Below are positions 1 through 9,500 of a DNA stretch of 64,000 nt, piece after piece (positions within the stretch are counted from its first letter, which is position 1; each line of letters begins with the position of its first letter). This DNA comes from Laterigemmans sp052161645. GTDB lineage: Bacteria > Planctomycetota > Planctomycetia > Pirellulales > Pirellulaceae. Made by a program: the position numbers and the translations under genes. The notes under the pieces are model-generated. The model was not told where the DNA came from, did no database searches, and saw nothing but the letters and a program-made list of their open reading frames with translations. The stretch lies in the NCBI GenBank assembly GCA_052161645.1, contig CP197414.1. The stretch is one strand, 5' to 3'.

Positions 1-83
1 TGACGCAAACCGTCAGCGAGCTGAGGCGTTCGATACAATTGATCTGACGCCACGATTGGATTGCCTTTCCGGCTTGCCAATGA

Positions 84-428
84 TCACATTCTGGAATGCC
101 AAACCAGTAGTGCGGCAAGATAGAGGTGTCCTTCGGGAAACGGATCACAGAGCTCAACTGACGATGCGGAGATCGCAAATTGCTTCTTGCCGTATTCGAC
201 GATCAAATCAACGCCGAAACTAGCGTTCCTGGAAGGACTGGCGTCGACAACTGAAACGGGTTGCCCCAGCACGACCGCAGCGAAGGGGAAAGCGAGTTCT
301 TGAATGGCCATGTCGACCAATCCCGCTCCCTGCTCGTCGCCATAACAGTCAACGGTTGCTTCCTCGTAGGCCTCTTCGATATCAGCATCGTCGCACTTGG
401 CCAGCCATGTCGGGTAGACAATTTTCAT
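84..428 (-). CDS. hypothetical protein, 114 aa
   Basis: I do not recognise this family. The protein is short and acidic, with a predicted mixed alpha/beta pattern and no signal peptide or membrane segment. Its ATG overlaps the stop codon of the upstream gene (425-709) by 4 bases in an ATGA arrangement, so the two are very probably co-transcribed and translationally coupled. That coupling is the main reason to treat it as real. It could be one half of a small two-gene accessory unit such as a toxin/immunity pair, but no motif supports a specific function. Confidence 0.6.
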   Translation of the reverse strand: MKIVYPTWLAKCDDADIEEAYEEATVDCYGDEQGAGLVDMAIQELAFPFAAVVLGQPVSVVDASPSRNASFGVDLIVEYGKKQFAISASSVELCDPFPEGHLYLAALLVWHSRM

Positions 429-709
429 GACTTTGACTCCGCAAGTTTTCGTAGTTCGTTATCGCAAATAAAGCCAACTTCATCGGCTCTGATCATCTCT
501 GCAGCCCATTTCTTTGCATGTTCACCACCGGCAAGTTTGACAGCCTTGATGACTGGCTTCAGACAGTCTTCAATCTCATAACTCATCAAGCCCTCGTCAC
601 TGCAGGCGACCTGATAGCTACCCCGTTTCATTAGTTCGATGGAAAGCCGCTTGGCCTCCTCCAATTCTTCGTGCTGGATCAACTTCTTGAGCCCTTTCTC
701 CAGGGCCAT
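425..709 (-). CDS. hypothetical protein, 94 aa
   Basis: Unrecognised small protein, largely helical, with many Glu and Lys residues and two cysteines. An AAGGA-like ribosome binding site lies directly before the ATG. It is the first gene of a two-gene unit with 84-428 (4-base overlap) and is divergent from the recombinase gene that starts about 26 bases away at 736, so the two promoters must lie in a very short shared region or inside the neighbouring genes. Function unknown. Confidence 0.6.
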   Translation of the reverse strand: MALEKGLKKLIQHEELEEAKRLSIELMKRGSYQVACSDEGLMSYEIEDCLKPVIKAVKLAGGEHAKKWAAEMIRADEVGFICDNELRKLAESKS

Positions 710-735
710 TTCCTTGATGAGGTCGATACTCGGAA

Positions 736-1929
736 GTGAATGACGAGCAAGAGATACCGTTTCGGCTGAACGTCGTCTATTCGCGGCAGTCGCGTTACGG
801 TGGCGGTTCGTTCAGCTCGTGCGACGCTCAATACGCTATCTGCCACGACACCGCCACGTCGCTTGGTCTACCGGTGCATGATCACTTCGCTGACGAAGGG
901 GAGTCGAGCGAAACATTGGATCGACCGGCGATGCAGGAGTTGATCAATGCCGTTCAAGAAGGCTTGATCGAACGGGTGATCGTTTACAAGGTTGATCGGC
1001 TCGTGAAACCTCTTGCTATGCTCGCCGAGTTGCTCGCGATTTTTGAAGAGCACGAAATTAAGTTGGTCGTCGTCACCGATCCCAACTTTGGGCAATCGGC
1101 GGCCAGCCGACTGGCCAGCAACATCGTTGCCGCGGCAAGTGAGTTTCAACAGGACCTCACTCGTGACCGACTGGCGGAGATGCGGACCGCGCTGAAACGT
1201 CACGGCAAACGTGTCGCGGGCCAGATTCCGTTTGGTTACATGACGGAGAGCGGTTCGTCGAGGCTGGTGCCGCACCCAGAACACGCGGTGGTGATTCGTG
1301 ATATGTTCGCCCTGGCCGCTTGGGGGGCGACACCCAACTACATTGTCGCGATCGCGAATCACAGCGGCTGGCCCGATCGATACGGCAACAAGGAGAGATG
1401 GACAACGACGCGTGTCATGAAGTTGCTTTCCAATCGCACATATCTCGGTGAGATTCCGAACGGCGACTCGACGCTGCCGGGCGAGCATGCGCCGATTGTT
1501 GAACAGGATGTTTTCGAGCGCGCACAGCAGCACATTGTCGAGCGTCGAACGCGGAAGCCAGGTCGGCGGGAGAACCCTCACGAGTTTCTTCTACGCGGCA
1601 TTTTGGTTTGCGGATTGTGCGAGCGGCCGATGTCGTCGAGCTATTCGCACCACCGGAACATCCGCTATTTGTACTACCGATGCCGGTCGCAAGCCGGCGG
1701 ACGGCCGCCCTGTGCGAATGTCAGTGTCAAGCGACATGACATCGAGCAGTTTGTCATTGACGCTCTGGACGAGTCGGAAGTCGTTGATCCCGGCTTCATG
1801 GAAGGCTTGCGCGAGGTTTGGCAAAGCCTCGATCAGCATGAGCGGCGGCGTCTGCTGACTGGGAAGCCATCGTTCGACTTTACGAACATCGGCGACCCGG
1901 CCGCATGGACCTCAAAGCGTTCGTCTTAA
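736..1929 (+). CDS. large serine recombinase, 3' end broken
   Basis: Site-specific DNA recombinase of the serine (resolvase/invertase) superfamily. The N-terminal catalytic domain has the Y-x-R-x-S signature (VVYSRQS, nucleophile Ser19) and the VYKVDRL motif; the central recombinase domain contains GQIPFGY near residue 160; a zinc ribbon (VCGLC ... YYRC) lies around residues 290-330. Translation starts at GTG. Homology stops at about base 1857 (residues HERRRLL); the last 24 codons read into a group II intron fragment. The missing C-terminal segment appears to lie beyond the intron at 2190-2297. The encoded protein is therefore 3'-truncated and probably inactive or altered. Such recombinases usually mobilise phages or integrative elements. 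Confidence 0.85.
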   Translation: MNDEQEIPFRLNVVYSRQSRYGGGSFSSCDAQYAICHDTATSLGLPVHDHFADEGESSETLDRPAMQELINAVQEGLIERVIVYKVDRLVKPLAMLAELLAIFEEHEIKLVVVTDPNFGQSAASRLASNIVAAASEFQQDLTRDRLAEMRTALKRHGKRVAGQIPFGYMTESGSSRLVPHPEHAVVIRDMFALAAWGATPNYIVAIANHSGWPDRYGNKERWTTTRVMKLLSNRTYLGEIPNGDSTLPGEHAPIVEQDVFERAQQHIVERRTRKPGRRENPHEFLLRGILVCGLCERPMSSSYSHHRNIRYLYYRCRSQAGGRPPCANVSVKRHDIEQFVIDALDESEVVDPGFMEGLREVWQSLDQHERRRLLTGKPSFDFTNIGDPAAWTSKRSS

Positions 1930-2132
1930 TGCACGACGGCTACCGATGCCGCCGCTGTGGGACGCGCGTTACCCATGAGACCTCACAAGCCGATCACATT
2001 AAGCCCGTGAGCCGCTTCGCCAGCTACAAGCAGGCAACCACCTTGGAGAATCTCCAGACTCTATGCCTGGAGTGCCACAAGTTGAAAACCTATCGTAGTA
2101 ATCAAGACAGTCTGGAGAGCCGGATGCAGTGA
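1905..2132 (+). pseudogene. HNH endonuclease end of a group II intron-encoded protein
   Basis: The 75 residues have paired cysteines (CRRCG ... CLECH) around a DHIKP core, the HNH zinc-finger nuclease fold that ends many group II intron reverse transcriptases and nicks the target DNA strand. The reading frame stays open upstream to about base 1851, so this is the tail of a larger protein; the maturase and reverse-transcriptase domains are missing. It stops 18 bases into intron domain V. No function is expected on its own, although a free-standing HNH protein cannot be excluded. Confidence 0.7.
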
Positions 2133-2189
2133 AAGTTGCACGTCCGGTTCGGGGTTGGGGCCCGGGTGAAATTCCCGGGCCTACACCAC
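2117..2189 (+). ncRNA. group II intron domains V and VI
   Basis: Bases 2117-2150 form a 34-nt hairpin of the domain V type: GAGCCG at the 5' side pairs with CGGTTC at the 3' side, with GAAA in the terminal loop region and an AGC-like catalytic part. Immediately after, 2159-2166 pairs with 2174-2181 (GGCCCGGG/CCCGGGCC) as domain VI, with a candidate branch-point A at 2183 and an AC end about 6 nt further. This is the catalytic core and branch-site region of a self-splicing intron; without domains I-IV it cannot splice. Confidence 0.75.
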
Positions 2190-2297
2190 GCGAAATTGGT
2201 CGTAGACGAACTGACAGAGGTGTCGTTGTCAGTCCTCTGGAAGGACGCTACCTTGACTCGGGGTTGGGACTATCGGGGTATTTCGCGAGGCACTTGA
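2190..2297 (+). pseudogene. detached C-terminal segment of the serine recombinase
   Basis: Directly after intron domain VI an open frame encodes about 35 residues beginning AKLVVDELTEVSLSV and ending at TGA 2295-2297. Serine recombinases of this type commonly end with a VVDE-T-EV-type strand shortly after an ER-R-LL helix, which is where the upstream part stops. If the 332-base insert is removed, the frame continues without interruption. Seen in sequence: the open frame and its position. Inference: that it is the 3' exon. Confidence 0.55.
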
Positions 2298-2356
2298 GCT
2301 TTAGTAGAATACAACGGACGTCGAGTTTCTACTTCTACCCCTGGCGGATCCAATCT

Positions 2357-2938
2357 ATGGCAGACGAAGGGCAGCCCGCTGATGTAACTCGGATCCTACA
2401 GCGAGTTGCAAGCGGCGACCAATTAGCAACGGAGGAGCTTCTGCCGCTGGTCTACGAAGAGCTTCGGAAGCAGGCGACTCAGCAGATGGCTGGCGAGCGT
2501 GCCAACCATACGCTGCAAGCAACCGCGCTCGTGCACGACGCATATCTTCGTTTGGTTGGTTCCAGCAGTGAGATCAATTGGGATTCGGCTGGACATTTCT
2601 ACGCATCCGCCGCTCTGGCCATGCGTCGCATTTTAGTGGACCACGCTCGTGCCAAGGCGGCCGAGAAGCGTGGTGGCGATCTCAAGCGGGTGGAACTGTC
2701 CGACTTCCGTACCCCCGCAGGAAAGAGGGGTATCAGCTCGGATGAATTGCTTGAGCTCGATGATGCTCTCGATAAACTTGAAAGTAAGGATGAACAGGTC
2801 GCTGAGCTCGTCCGCCTGAGACTTTATGCCGGCTTATCCGTAACAGAAGCCGCCAAGGCGCTTGGCATATCGCGAACCGTCGCCTACGAACGCTGGGACT
2901 ACGCAACGAGTTGGTTCAAAGTTGAGCTGGCCGACTAG
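2357..2938 (+). CDS. ECF sigma factor, Rhodopirellula-type
   Basis: A 193-residue RNA polymerase sigma factor of the ECF-like family abundant in planctomycetes. Region 2 includes LVYEELRKQA and TALVHDAYLRLV; a linker containing AMRRILVDHARAKAAEKRGG follows; region 4 has a helix-turn-helix (LSVTEAAKALGISRTVAYERW). The frame is open further upstream, but that part translates intron and recombinase remnants; ATG 2357 gives the normal family length. The kinase gene follows on the same strand after about 155 bases. Sigma-kinase pairing is a recurring planctomycete arrangement, and the kinase may control or be controlled by this sigma factor. The promoter target is unknown. Confidence 0.9.
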   Translation: MADEGQPADVTRILQRVASGDQLATEELLPLVYEELRKQATQQMAGERANHTLQATALVHDAYLRLVGSSSEINWDSAGHFYASAALAMRRILVDHARAKAAEKRGGDLKRVELSDFRTPAGKRGISSDELLELDDALDKLESKDEQVAELVRLRLYAGLSVTEAAKALGISRTVAYERWDYATSWFKVELAD

Positions 2939-3093
2939 AAGGGGCTTCCCCAAACTCATATTTGCGGACTCGACGCTTTTCTTCAAAAACATCCGGACTT
3001 CCGCATTCTCGATTACGCATTTGAAACTGTTGGATATCCATGAGCTAACAGTGCTTGCTATGCGCTGGCGCAAAGTTGCAGGACACAATGCCT

Positions 3094-6000
3094 ATGAGTA
3101 AGAACGAATCGCAGAAATCCGAACGCGAGATTTACCTCGCGGCGGCCAGGATTGACGATCTAGATGAGCGAAAGGCGTATCTGGAGGAGGCATGCGGCCA
3201 TGATCACGACTTGCGTAAACGGGTTGCCAAGCTGCTAGCTGCCAGGTCCGATCAAGACGACAACCTCCTCGCCGTTGCAGCTCCAGCTTCTGGCGTGGTG
3301 GAGTCTGACGGAGAAGGAGAATCACTGCCTTCAACGCGTGCGAGTGACGACGCCAAGTCAGCGGCGCCCGAGATAGATCGCTACAGAATCATTGAGGAGA
3401 TCGGCCAGGGCGGCATGGGCACGGTCTACATGGCTGAGCAACGGGAGCCGGTGCGGCGTAAGGTGGCGCTAAAGCTCATCAAGCGTGGCATGGACTCCGA
3501 GCAGGTTGTCGCCAGGTTTGAAGCCGAGCGACAGGCGCTGGCGCTCATGAATCATCCCAACATCGCCGGTGTGCTGGATGCCGGCATGACCGACGACGGC
3601 CGGCCTTTCTTCGTGATGGAGTTGGTGCGTGGCATCCCGATCACCGACTACTGCGATCGCCACAAACTCAACCGCGATGAACGTCTAAAGTTGTTCAAGT
3701 CGGTCTGCGATGCCGTTCAGCACGCCCACCAGAAAGGCGTCATCCACCGGGACCTGAAGCCCAGCAACATTTTAGTGGAGCTGCATGACGTCAATCATGT
3801 ACCCAAGGTGATTGACTTCGGCGTGGCAAAGGCGACCAGTCAGCGTCTAACCGACAAGACGTTGTACACGCTTTTCTCCCAGATGATCGGCACGCCGCTG
3901 TACATGAGTCCCGAGCAAGCAGAGCTGAGCGGGCTGGACGTAGATACTCGCAGCGATATCTACTCGTTGGGCGTGCTGCTCTACGAGTTGCTTACTGGAA
4001 CAACCCCCTTCGATCGCGAGACTTTCAAGCAAGCATCGCTGGACGAGATGCGGCGGATCATCCGCGAGGACGAACCACTGCGTCCAAGCCAGAAGATTAG
4101 CACGCTGGATCGTGAGCAAGCATCCACGATTGCCGAGCGGCAAAGTACCGACGTTCGTAGCCTCACCGGTCGGCCCGTACAGGAGCTCGACTGGATCGTA
4201 GTCAAGACGCTCGAGAAGGATCGTTCCCGACGTTACGTATCGGCGAGTGCGTTAGCCAGCGACATAGAACGATATCTAGCCAACGAAGCTGTGCTGGCAT
4301 GTCCGCCTTCAGTCGGCTATCGGCTCAGCAAGTTTACCGCGAGACGGAAGGGACTACTCGTCTCGGCCTCTCTCATACTGATGACTATGGTCGGTGCTAC
4401 GGTCGTGAGTGTAGCCTACGCATTCTGGGCGGAGGAAGCATCGCGAGAAGCAGTTGCGGCAAGGACTGACGCCGAGGAAGCGAATGAACGTCTCCGTAAA
4501 GAAAGCCAAGTAAAAGATGATGCTTTGAATGCGCTCCAGCAGTCCAATGCGGAAACTGAGGCTGTATACGATTTCCTTGTAGATGATCTGCTAAAGACGG
4601 CTTCTCCACTCGACAATTTCGGACGCGAAAAAGGCGGGCAGGTAACTGTCGCGGAGGCACTCCAGAATGCTCGAGAACAGCTAGACAACGCATTCCCCGA
4701 CCAGCGCCTTGTAAAAGCGAGAGTTGAAAATACGATTGGTCAAATTTTGCTAGCTCAGGGAGAATTTGACGGGGCACGACGCTGCTTCGAAAACGTCTGC
4801 AAAGTACGAACAGACATTCTTGGCAAAGCGGCGACAGAAACGAAAGCCTCTCGGAGCGACCTCGCTCAATCGCTTTGGCGATTAGGCAGATACTCTGAAG
4901 CACAGAAGATTTACGAAGACGTATTGAAAGACAGACTAGAAGCCAGGGATCCTCCCGAAAAAATCTATAGAACTAAGTCAGGCCTCGCTTCAATATGTCT
5001 TTCGCTCGAAGAATACGATCGTGCTATTGCCCTCTATGAGGATGTGTTGTCCTTTCGAGATAGTTCGGATCAGGACCAATCAGATTTGGTAGTCACGTTG
5101 GGAAATCTCGGAGTTGCCTACGCGAAGGTAGGTAACTACGACTCATCCTGGGCGACACTGGAAAGGGCTGCGGCGGTTTCTGAGCAAGTCGATGGGGCAG
5201 ATCACCCAAATACTTTGACTGCAAAACACAATCTATCTAAAACGGCTTTCAAGCTAGGCGATGAGCAACTAGCTATCTCGTTGATTGAAGAGGTCCTAGC
5301 TGATAGACGACGGATACTTGGTGAATTACATGAAGATACTATGCTCGCTGTACATCTGCTTGGTGAACATTTGATGTCTAGCGGACAACTCGAATCCGCG
5401 AAGACGGTATTCCAAGAGCGGTTGGATGCCATTTTGGAAATGCCAGAAGAAGCCGATCCATACATGCTCGGATTGGCCTACTGGAACCTAGGCAGAGTTC
5501 AAGGCGAATTATTGGATTATGAAAATGCTAACATACAGTATGACCTGGCATGCCAGTTTCTCGCTAAATCTGAGACGAAGACAGCACAGATCAGGCTGCT
5601 CATGGTCCTGAACAACTACAGTATTTTATTGAAAAAACAGCAAGAGTTTGATCGATCGATCCAGACTCTCAAAAAAATCGTAGCAGCCAGAGAGCTTAAA
5701 CAGCTCGAAGCTCCGAACGACAACGGCAATCGAGTGAGACTTGGTGGAACATACTGCAACATGGCCTTCACCGAATACGACCGAGATCGGTTCGTTGAGT
5801 CAGCAGAGTTTGCCCATAAAGCAATCGAGGTGCTAAGTGCGTTGGTCCAAGAAGAGCCAAATCACCGTCTTGCTCGAAGCTATCTTACCAACTCATTTGC
5901 AGCGTTAGCATTTGCGCAGGCAGGGATGCGGAACTTCGAAGAGGCGATCCGAGTGTGGAACGAATCCCTTAGCCATGCGCCGGATGATCGGCGAACGCAA

Positions 6001-6357
6001 ATCGAAGCCTACATGGCCGTCACTTTGTCTGAAGCAGGCCAACACGAACAAGCAATCCAGTTAGCGATTGAGCTTCGGAACCGTCCAGATTTGCTTGCTG
6101 ATAATAAATTCAACATTGCGAAGGTCTACGCAGCTGCAGTTCAGGCTGGTTTCCCGGATTCGGAGTCTCTGAATGCTTATCGCGATATTGCCATTTCCAT
6201 GCTTACAGAGGCGAACACGGAGGGTCACTTCGACACTCCCCTCGAACGTGATTCCCTGCTGGACAGCGAGTTCGATGGATTTCGTGACATCCCCGAATTT
6301 CAAGGAATTCTGAGGGAGCATGGGCTGTTGGACGGCAATTCTGACGAGGCGCCGTAG
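3094..6357 (+). CDS. transmembrane Ser/Thr protein kinase with TPR repeats
   Basis: About 1087 residues. The kinase domain (about residues 90-370) has the glycine loop GQGGMGTVY, catalytic HRDLKPSN, the DFG motif (VIDFGVAKA) and GTPLYMSPEQ, so it should be active. A single membrane helix follows (LLVSASLILMTMVGATVVSVAY), then a coiled-coil-like stretch and a long array of TPR-type helical repeats to the C terminus, predicted outside the cytoplasm. ATG 3094 is preferred because CAGGAC lies about 9 bases upstream; ATG 3088 and 3055 are alternatives. It lies between an ECF sigma factor gene and a giant dockerin protein gene on the same strand, suggesting a signalling module for surface-protein expression. 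The substrate is unknown. Confidence 0.92.
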   Translation: MSKNESQKSEREIYLAAARIDDLDERKAYLEEACGHDHDLRKRVAKLLAARSDQDDNLLAVAAPASGVVESDGEGESLPSTRASDDAKSAAPEIDRYRIIEEIGQGGMGTVYMAEQREPVRRKVALKLIKRGMDSEQVVARFEAERQALALMNHPNIAGVLDAGMTDDGRPFFVMELVRGIPITDYCDRHKLNRDERLKLFKSVCDAVQHAHQKGVIHRDLKPSNILVELHDVNHVPKVIDFGVAKATSQRLTDKTLYTLFSQMIGTPLYMSPEQAELSGLDVDTRSDIYSLGVLLYELLTGTTPFDRETFKQASLDEMRRIIREDEPLRPSQKISTLDREQASTIAERQSTDVRSLTGRPVQELDWIVVKTLEKDRSRRYVSASALASDIERYLANEAVLACPPSVGYRLSKFTARRKGLLVSASLILMTMVGATVVSVAYAFWAEEASREAVAARTDAEEANERLRKESQVKDDALNALQQSNAETEAVYDFLVDDLLKTASPLDNFGREKGGQVTVAEALQNAREQLDNAFPDQRLVKARVENTIGQILLAQGEFDGARRCFENVCKVRTDILGKAATETKASRSDLAQSLWRLGRYSEAQKIYEDVLKDRLEARDPPEKIYRTKSGLASICLSLEEYDRAIALYEDVLSFRDSSDQDQSDLVVTLGNLGVAYAKVGNYDSSWATLERAAAVSEQVDGADHPNTLTAKHNLSKTAFKLGDEQLAISLIEEVLADRRRILGELHEDTMLAVHLLGEHLMSSGQLESAKTVFQERLDAILEMPEEADPYMLGLAYWNLGRVQGELLDYENANIQYDLACQFLAKSETKTAQIRLLMVLNNYSILLKKQQEFDRSIQTLKKIVAARELKQLEAPNDNGNRVRLGGTYCNMAFTEYDRDRFVESAEFAHKAIEVLSALVQEEPNHRLARSYLTNSFAALAFAQAGMRNFEEAIRVWNESLSHAPDDRRTQIEAYMAVTLSEAGQHEQAIQLAIELRNRPDLLADNKFNIAKVYAAAVQAGFPDSESLNAYRDIAISMLTEANTEGHFDTPLERDSLLDSEFDGFRDIPEFQGILREHGLLDGNSDEAP

Positions 6358-6551
6358 CCATCTTCGAGCGACACTTCTCTTCGCATCGTCAGTCGGCCAG
6401 AGACCACACGCCAAAGTCTGAGCTGATCGCTCCTGCAAGGATTTTCGATTTTGCGGACGAATCGTGGGCTGAATCCGCATAGTACTTCAGAGAACAATCC
6501 GCCAATCAGCCGTCGGGCGGCTCGACTGAAGTAATCACTGGAGAATAGACG

Positions 6552-9500
6552 ATGCCACGACTACCATTTTCGAAACGCCACCTAGCCCGCCAGACATCTT
6601 CAAGGCGGTCGCGAGCTGGTAGAAACCCACTGTTCCGTCGAAGCCTAGTTGCGAGCTTGGAGACTCTGGAGAGTCGTCAACTGCTCGCCGCAGACGTTAC
6701 GCTTTTTGCCGACAGCTTCGAGGCTGGCTCCAACTCGAATGACTGGGCCAGCAGTTGGGTCGAAGACAGCCAAAACGATTGGTTCCGCTCGAGTCAGCGA
6801 GCCACCGACGGTAGCCGCTCTGCAGAGGTAGACGGCTGGGCAAGCAATGCAACGCTGAAGCTTTCCGATCCAATCGACTTGAGCGGTTACAGTTCGGCCG
6901 AGTTGACCTTCGACTGGCTGATCGAAAGTGGTTTTGATTCCGGAGAGTATGTCGCGCTTGATATTTCCAGTGATGGCGGGGCAACTTGGAATACCAGTGT
7001 TCGGCAAATTAACGGAAATAGCGATCCGGAGAATCAGTGGCGATCAGAGACCGTCGATCTCACACCCTACGCCTCGTCCAATTTGGTAATCCAATTCCGA
7101 GCCAAGGTGAGTCGCAGCAACGAAGACGCGAACGTCGACAACGTGAAGATCACGGGACAGCAGTCGGAGCCAACTTTTCCCGCCACGATTTCTTACCCCG
7201 ATTTCAGCGATTCGAGCGGACTTACGTTACTTGGAGATGCGGCCGTCGCTGATGGCAATACGCTTCGGCTAACGCCTGCTGTGGAAGGAGTGAATGGTGC
7301 CGTTTGGCACGAGAACAAACAGTTCGTTTCCGTGGATTGGGAAACTTCATTTGATTTCAACCTCAATGAAAACGTCGGGGACGTCGGTGGCTCCGATGGC
7401 TTCGCATTTATCATTCAAAATCACGCGCCGACCTATCTTGCAGGAGGCGGTGGCAGGTTGGGATACGATGCGCTGCCTAATAGCCTAGTAGTTGAATTTG
7501 ATACATTTCAAAATAGTGAACCGGGCGATCCAAGCCAAAGCCATATCAGTGTGCACACCAATGGTACTGGCCCAAATAGCTGGGAAGAATCTCTTTCGAT
7601 TGGCTCATTTGATACGCCCTCGTTGATGGACGACGCGACGACCCATAGCGTGACTGTTCGCTATGTATCTGGTCAACTGCAAGTGTTCTACGATAGTTTG
7701 GCTGCACCTGTCATTTCTGCCGACGTGGACCTGAGCGAATTGCTTAATCTGGACAGCGGAAAAGCTTGGGTGGGCTTCACGGCGGCAACCGGCGGAGGCT
7801 ACCAGAACCACGATATTCTGAACTGGGAGTACCGCGTACTAGCCGATACGAGCCGCACAGTTGCGATCAGCAACACGTCTGTCGTTGAAGGTAACGGTGG
7901 AGTGACTGACCTCACTTTCGACATCGTTCGCAGTGGAGATACCTCTCAGCCAGCTACACTGGATTGGTCCATTGTCGGCGGATCGGCCACGTCGGGCGTT
8001 GATTACTCCAACGACTCTGGAACGTTGTCCTTCGCCGCTGATGAAGATGTGAAGTCCATCGTAGTCGGAGTTAACGGAGATTTAGCGGAAGAGGACGACG
8101 AGACGTTACGCATCCAGATCGAGAACCTTTCCTCTGGTGTCTTGGTGGTAGACTCGGCAACCGGGACGATCCTTAACGATGACACTTCCATTTCTATCTC
8201 CGATGCAACCGTGACTGAGGGCGACGGGACGCTCAGCCTGCTTGGCAGTTTCGTTAGCGAAGGCAGTGGAGGGTTGAGTAGACCGCGACTAAGCACATTT
8301 GGTCCGGATGGTAACAGTGATGGCATTCAAGACTTTTATATCGTAAGCGTCGCCAACAATCAGATTCTGCGTTATGACGGAGCTGACGGTACTTTCATTG
8401 ACGCCTTTGTCTCAGATGAACCACTCTTCGACAATGGAATTGGCCTTGCGTTTAGTCCACAGAATGGCGACCTCTATGCGGTTAGCGGACCAAGCGTTCT
8501 GCGGTTCGATGGGGCGAGCGGCAATCTAGTTGAAACCGTGGTCAGCGGCCTCGATAACCCGGCGGGAGTTGCCTTCTTTGAAAGCGGTCCGAGGTTTGGC
8601 GATCTGCTGATTACGGAGCGAACCACCGACAAGGTACTGATATTCGACGGAACTTCGGTTAGCGATTTCGTTTCTTCGGGAAGCGGCGGTCTGAACAACC
8701 CTCGCAACGCAGTCGTTGGCCCCGATGGTGATGTCTACGTCGCCAGTCGCGATACCTTGCAAGTGCTCAAGTACTCTGGCGATAACGGCGCGTTCGTCGG
8801 AATTGCTGCTGACATACCGCTTTCGTCGGTGGCTTATATCGAGTTTGGTGACGATGGATTGCTGTACGCAAGCGGTCGAACAACAGGTGTTGGCAGCGAT
8901 ACGAGCTTGTTACAAATCGATCCTGAAAGTGGAACGATCTTACAAACACTGCCGCTTGGGCGTGACGGTTGGTCGTTTACTGTCGGCCCGGACAACGTGG
9001 TCTATAGTTCTGGCAACGGTTCTGGTAACTACGTTGACCGGATTGGACCTGCCAGCAATGCAGCTTTTAGCATTGAGCTATCCAAGCCGAGTGCACTGCC
9101 AGTGAGCGTCGATTTTGCCTCGGTGAATGTGACGGCCATAGCAGGGGACGACTATTCGGCGAGCTCTGGCAGCATCGTGTTTGAACCCGGCGTCATCAGC
9201 CGCACGCTCCTGGTGTCAACGCTAGACGATGAACTAACCGAAAACGATGAACAGTTTCGTGTCGATCTGTCGGGCGCAGCTAACGCTTCCCTGTCGACAA
9301 GCTCTGCGATTGGGACAATCCAAGACGACGGGGATACCAGTAACCAACCACCGGTTGTCGACGCAGGTTCCGACCAAACGCTCAGCGACAATGATGGCAC
9401 TGGCCTGGAATCAGTGACTTTGGTTGGCGTGGCCAGCGACAGTGATGGAACCATCGATTCGGTCGAGTGGACGCTCGGCGGAGTCGCAATCGGCAACTCC

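Larger units (their letters stand above)
1858..2189 (+). mobile_element. 5'-truncated group II intron remnant
   Basis: About 332 bases inserted in the recombinase gene. The left part encodes the end of an intron reverse transcriptase (HNH domain), and the right part has intron domains V and VI. The intron 5' end (a GUGYG-like start), domains I-IV and most of the reverse transcriptase are absent. The right boundary is inferred from the domain VI structure and an AC 3' end near 2189; the left boundary is inferred from where recombinase homology stops. Both boundaries fall on recombinase codon limits, so removing the insert would restore the reading frame. Confidence 0.75.

Noticed and set aside
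868..1581. Long minus-strand frame opposite the serine recombinase
   Set aside because: It is a shadow of the recombinase frame; the protein has no recognisable motif while the plus strand has clear catalytic motifs.
2129..2356. Upstream extension of the ECF sigma factor frame
   Set aside because: It translates intron domains V-VI and the recombinase remnant; the sigma family starts at ATG 2357.
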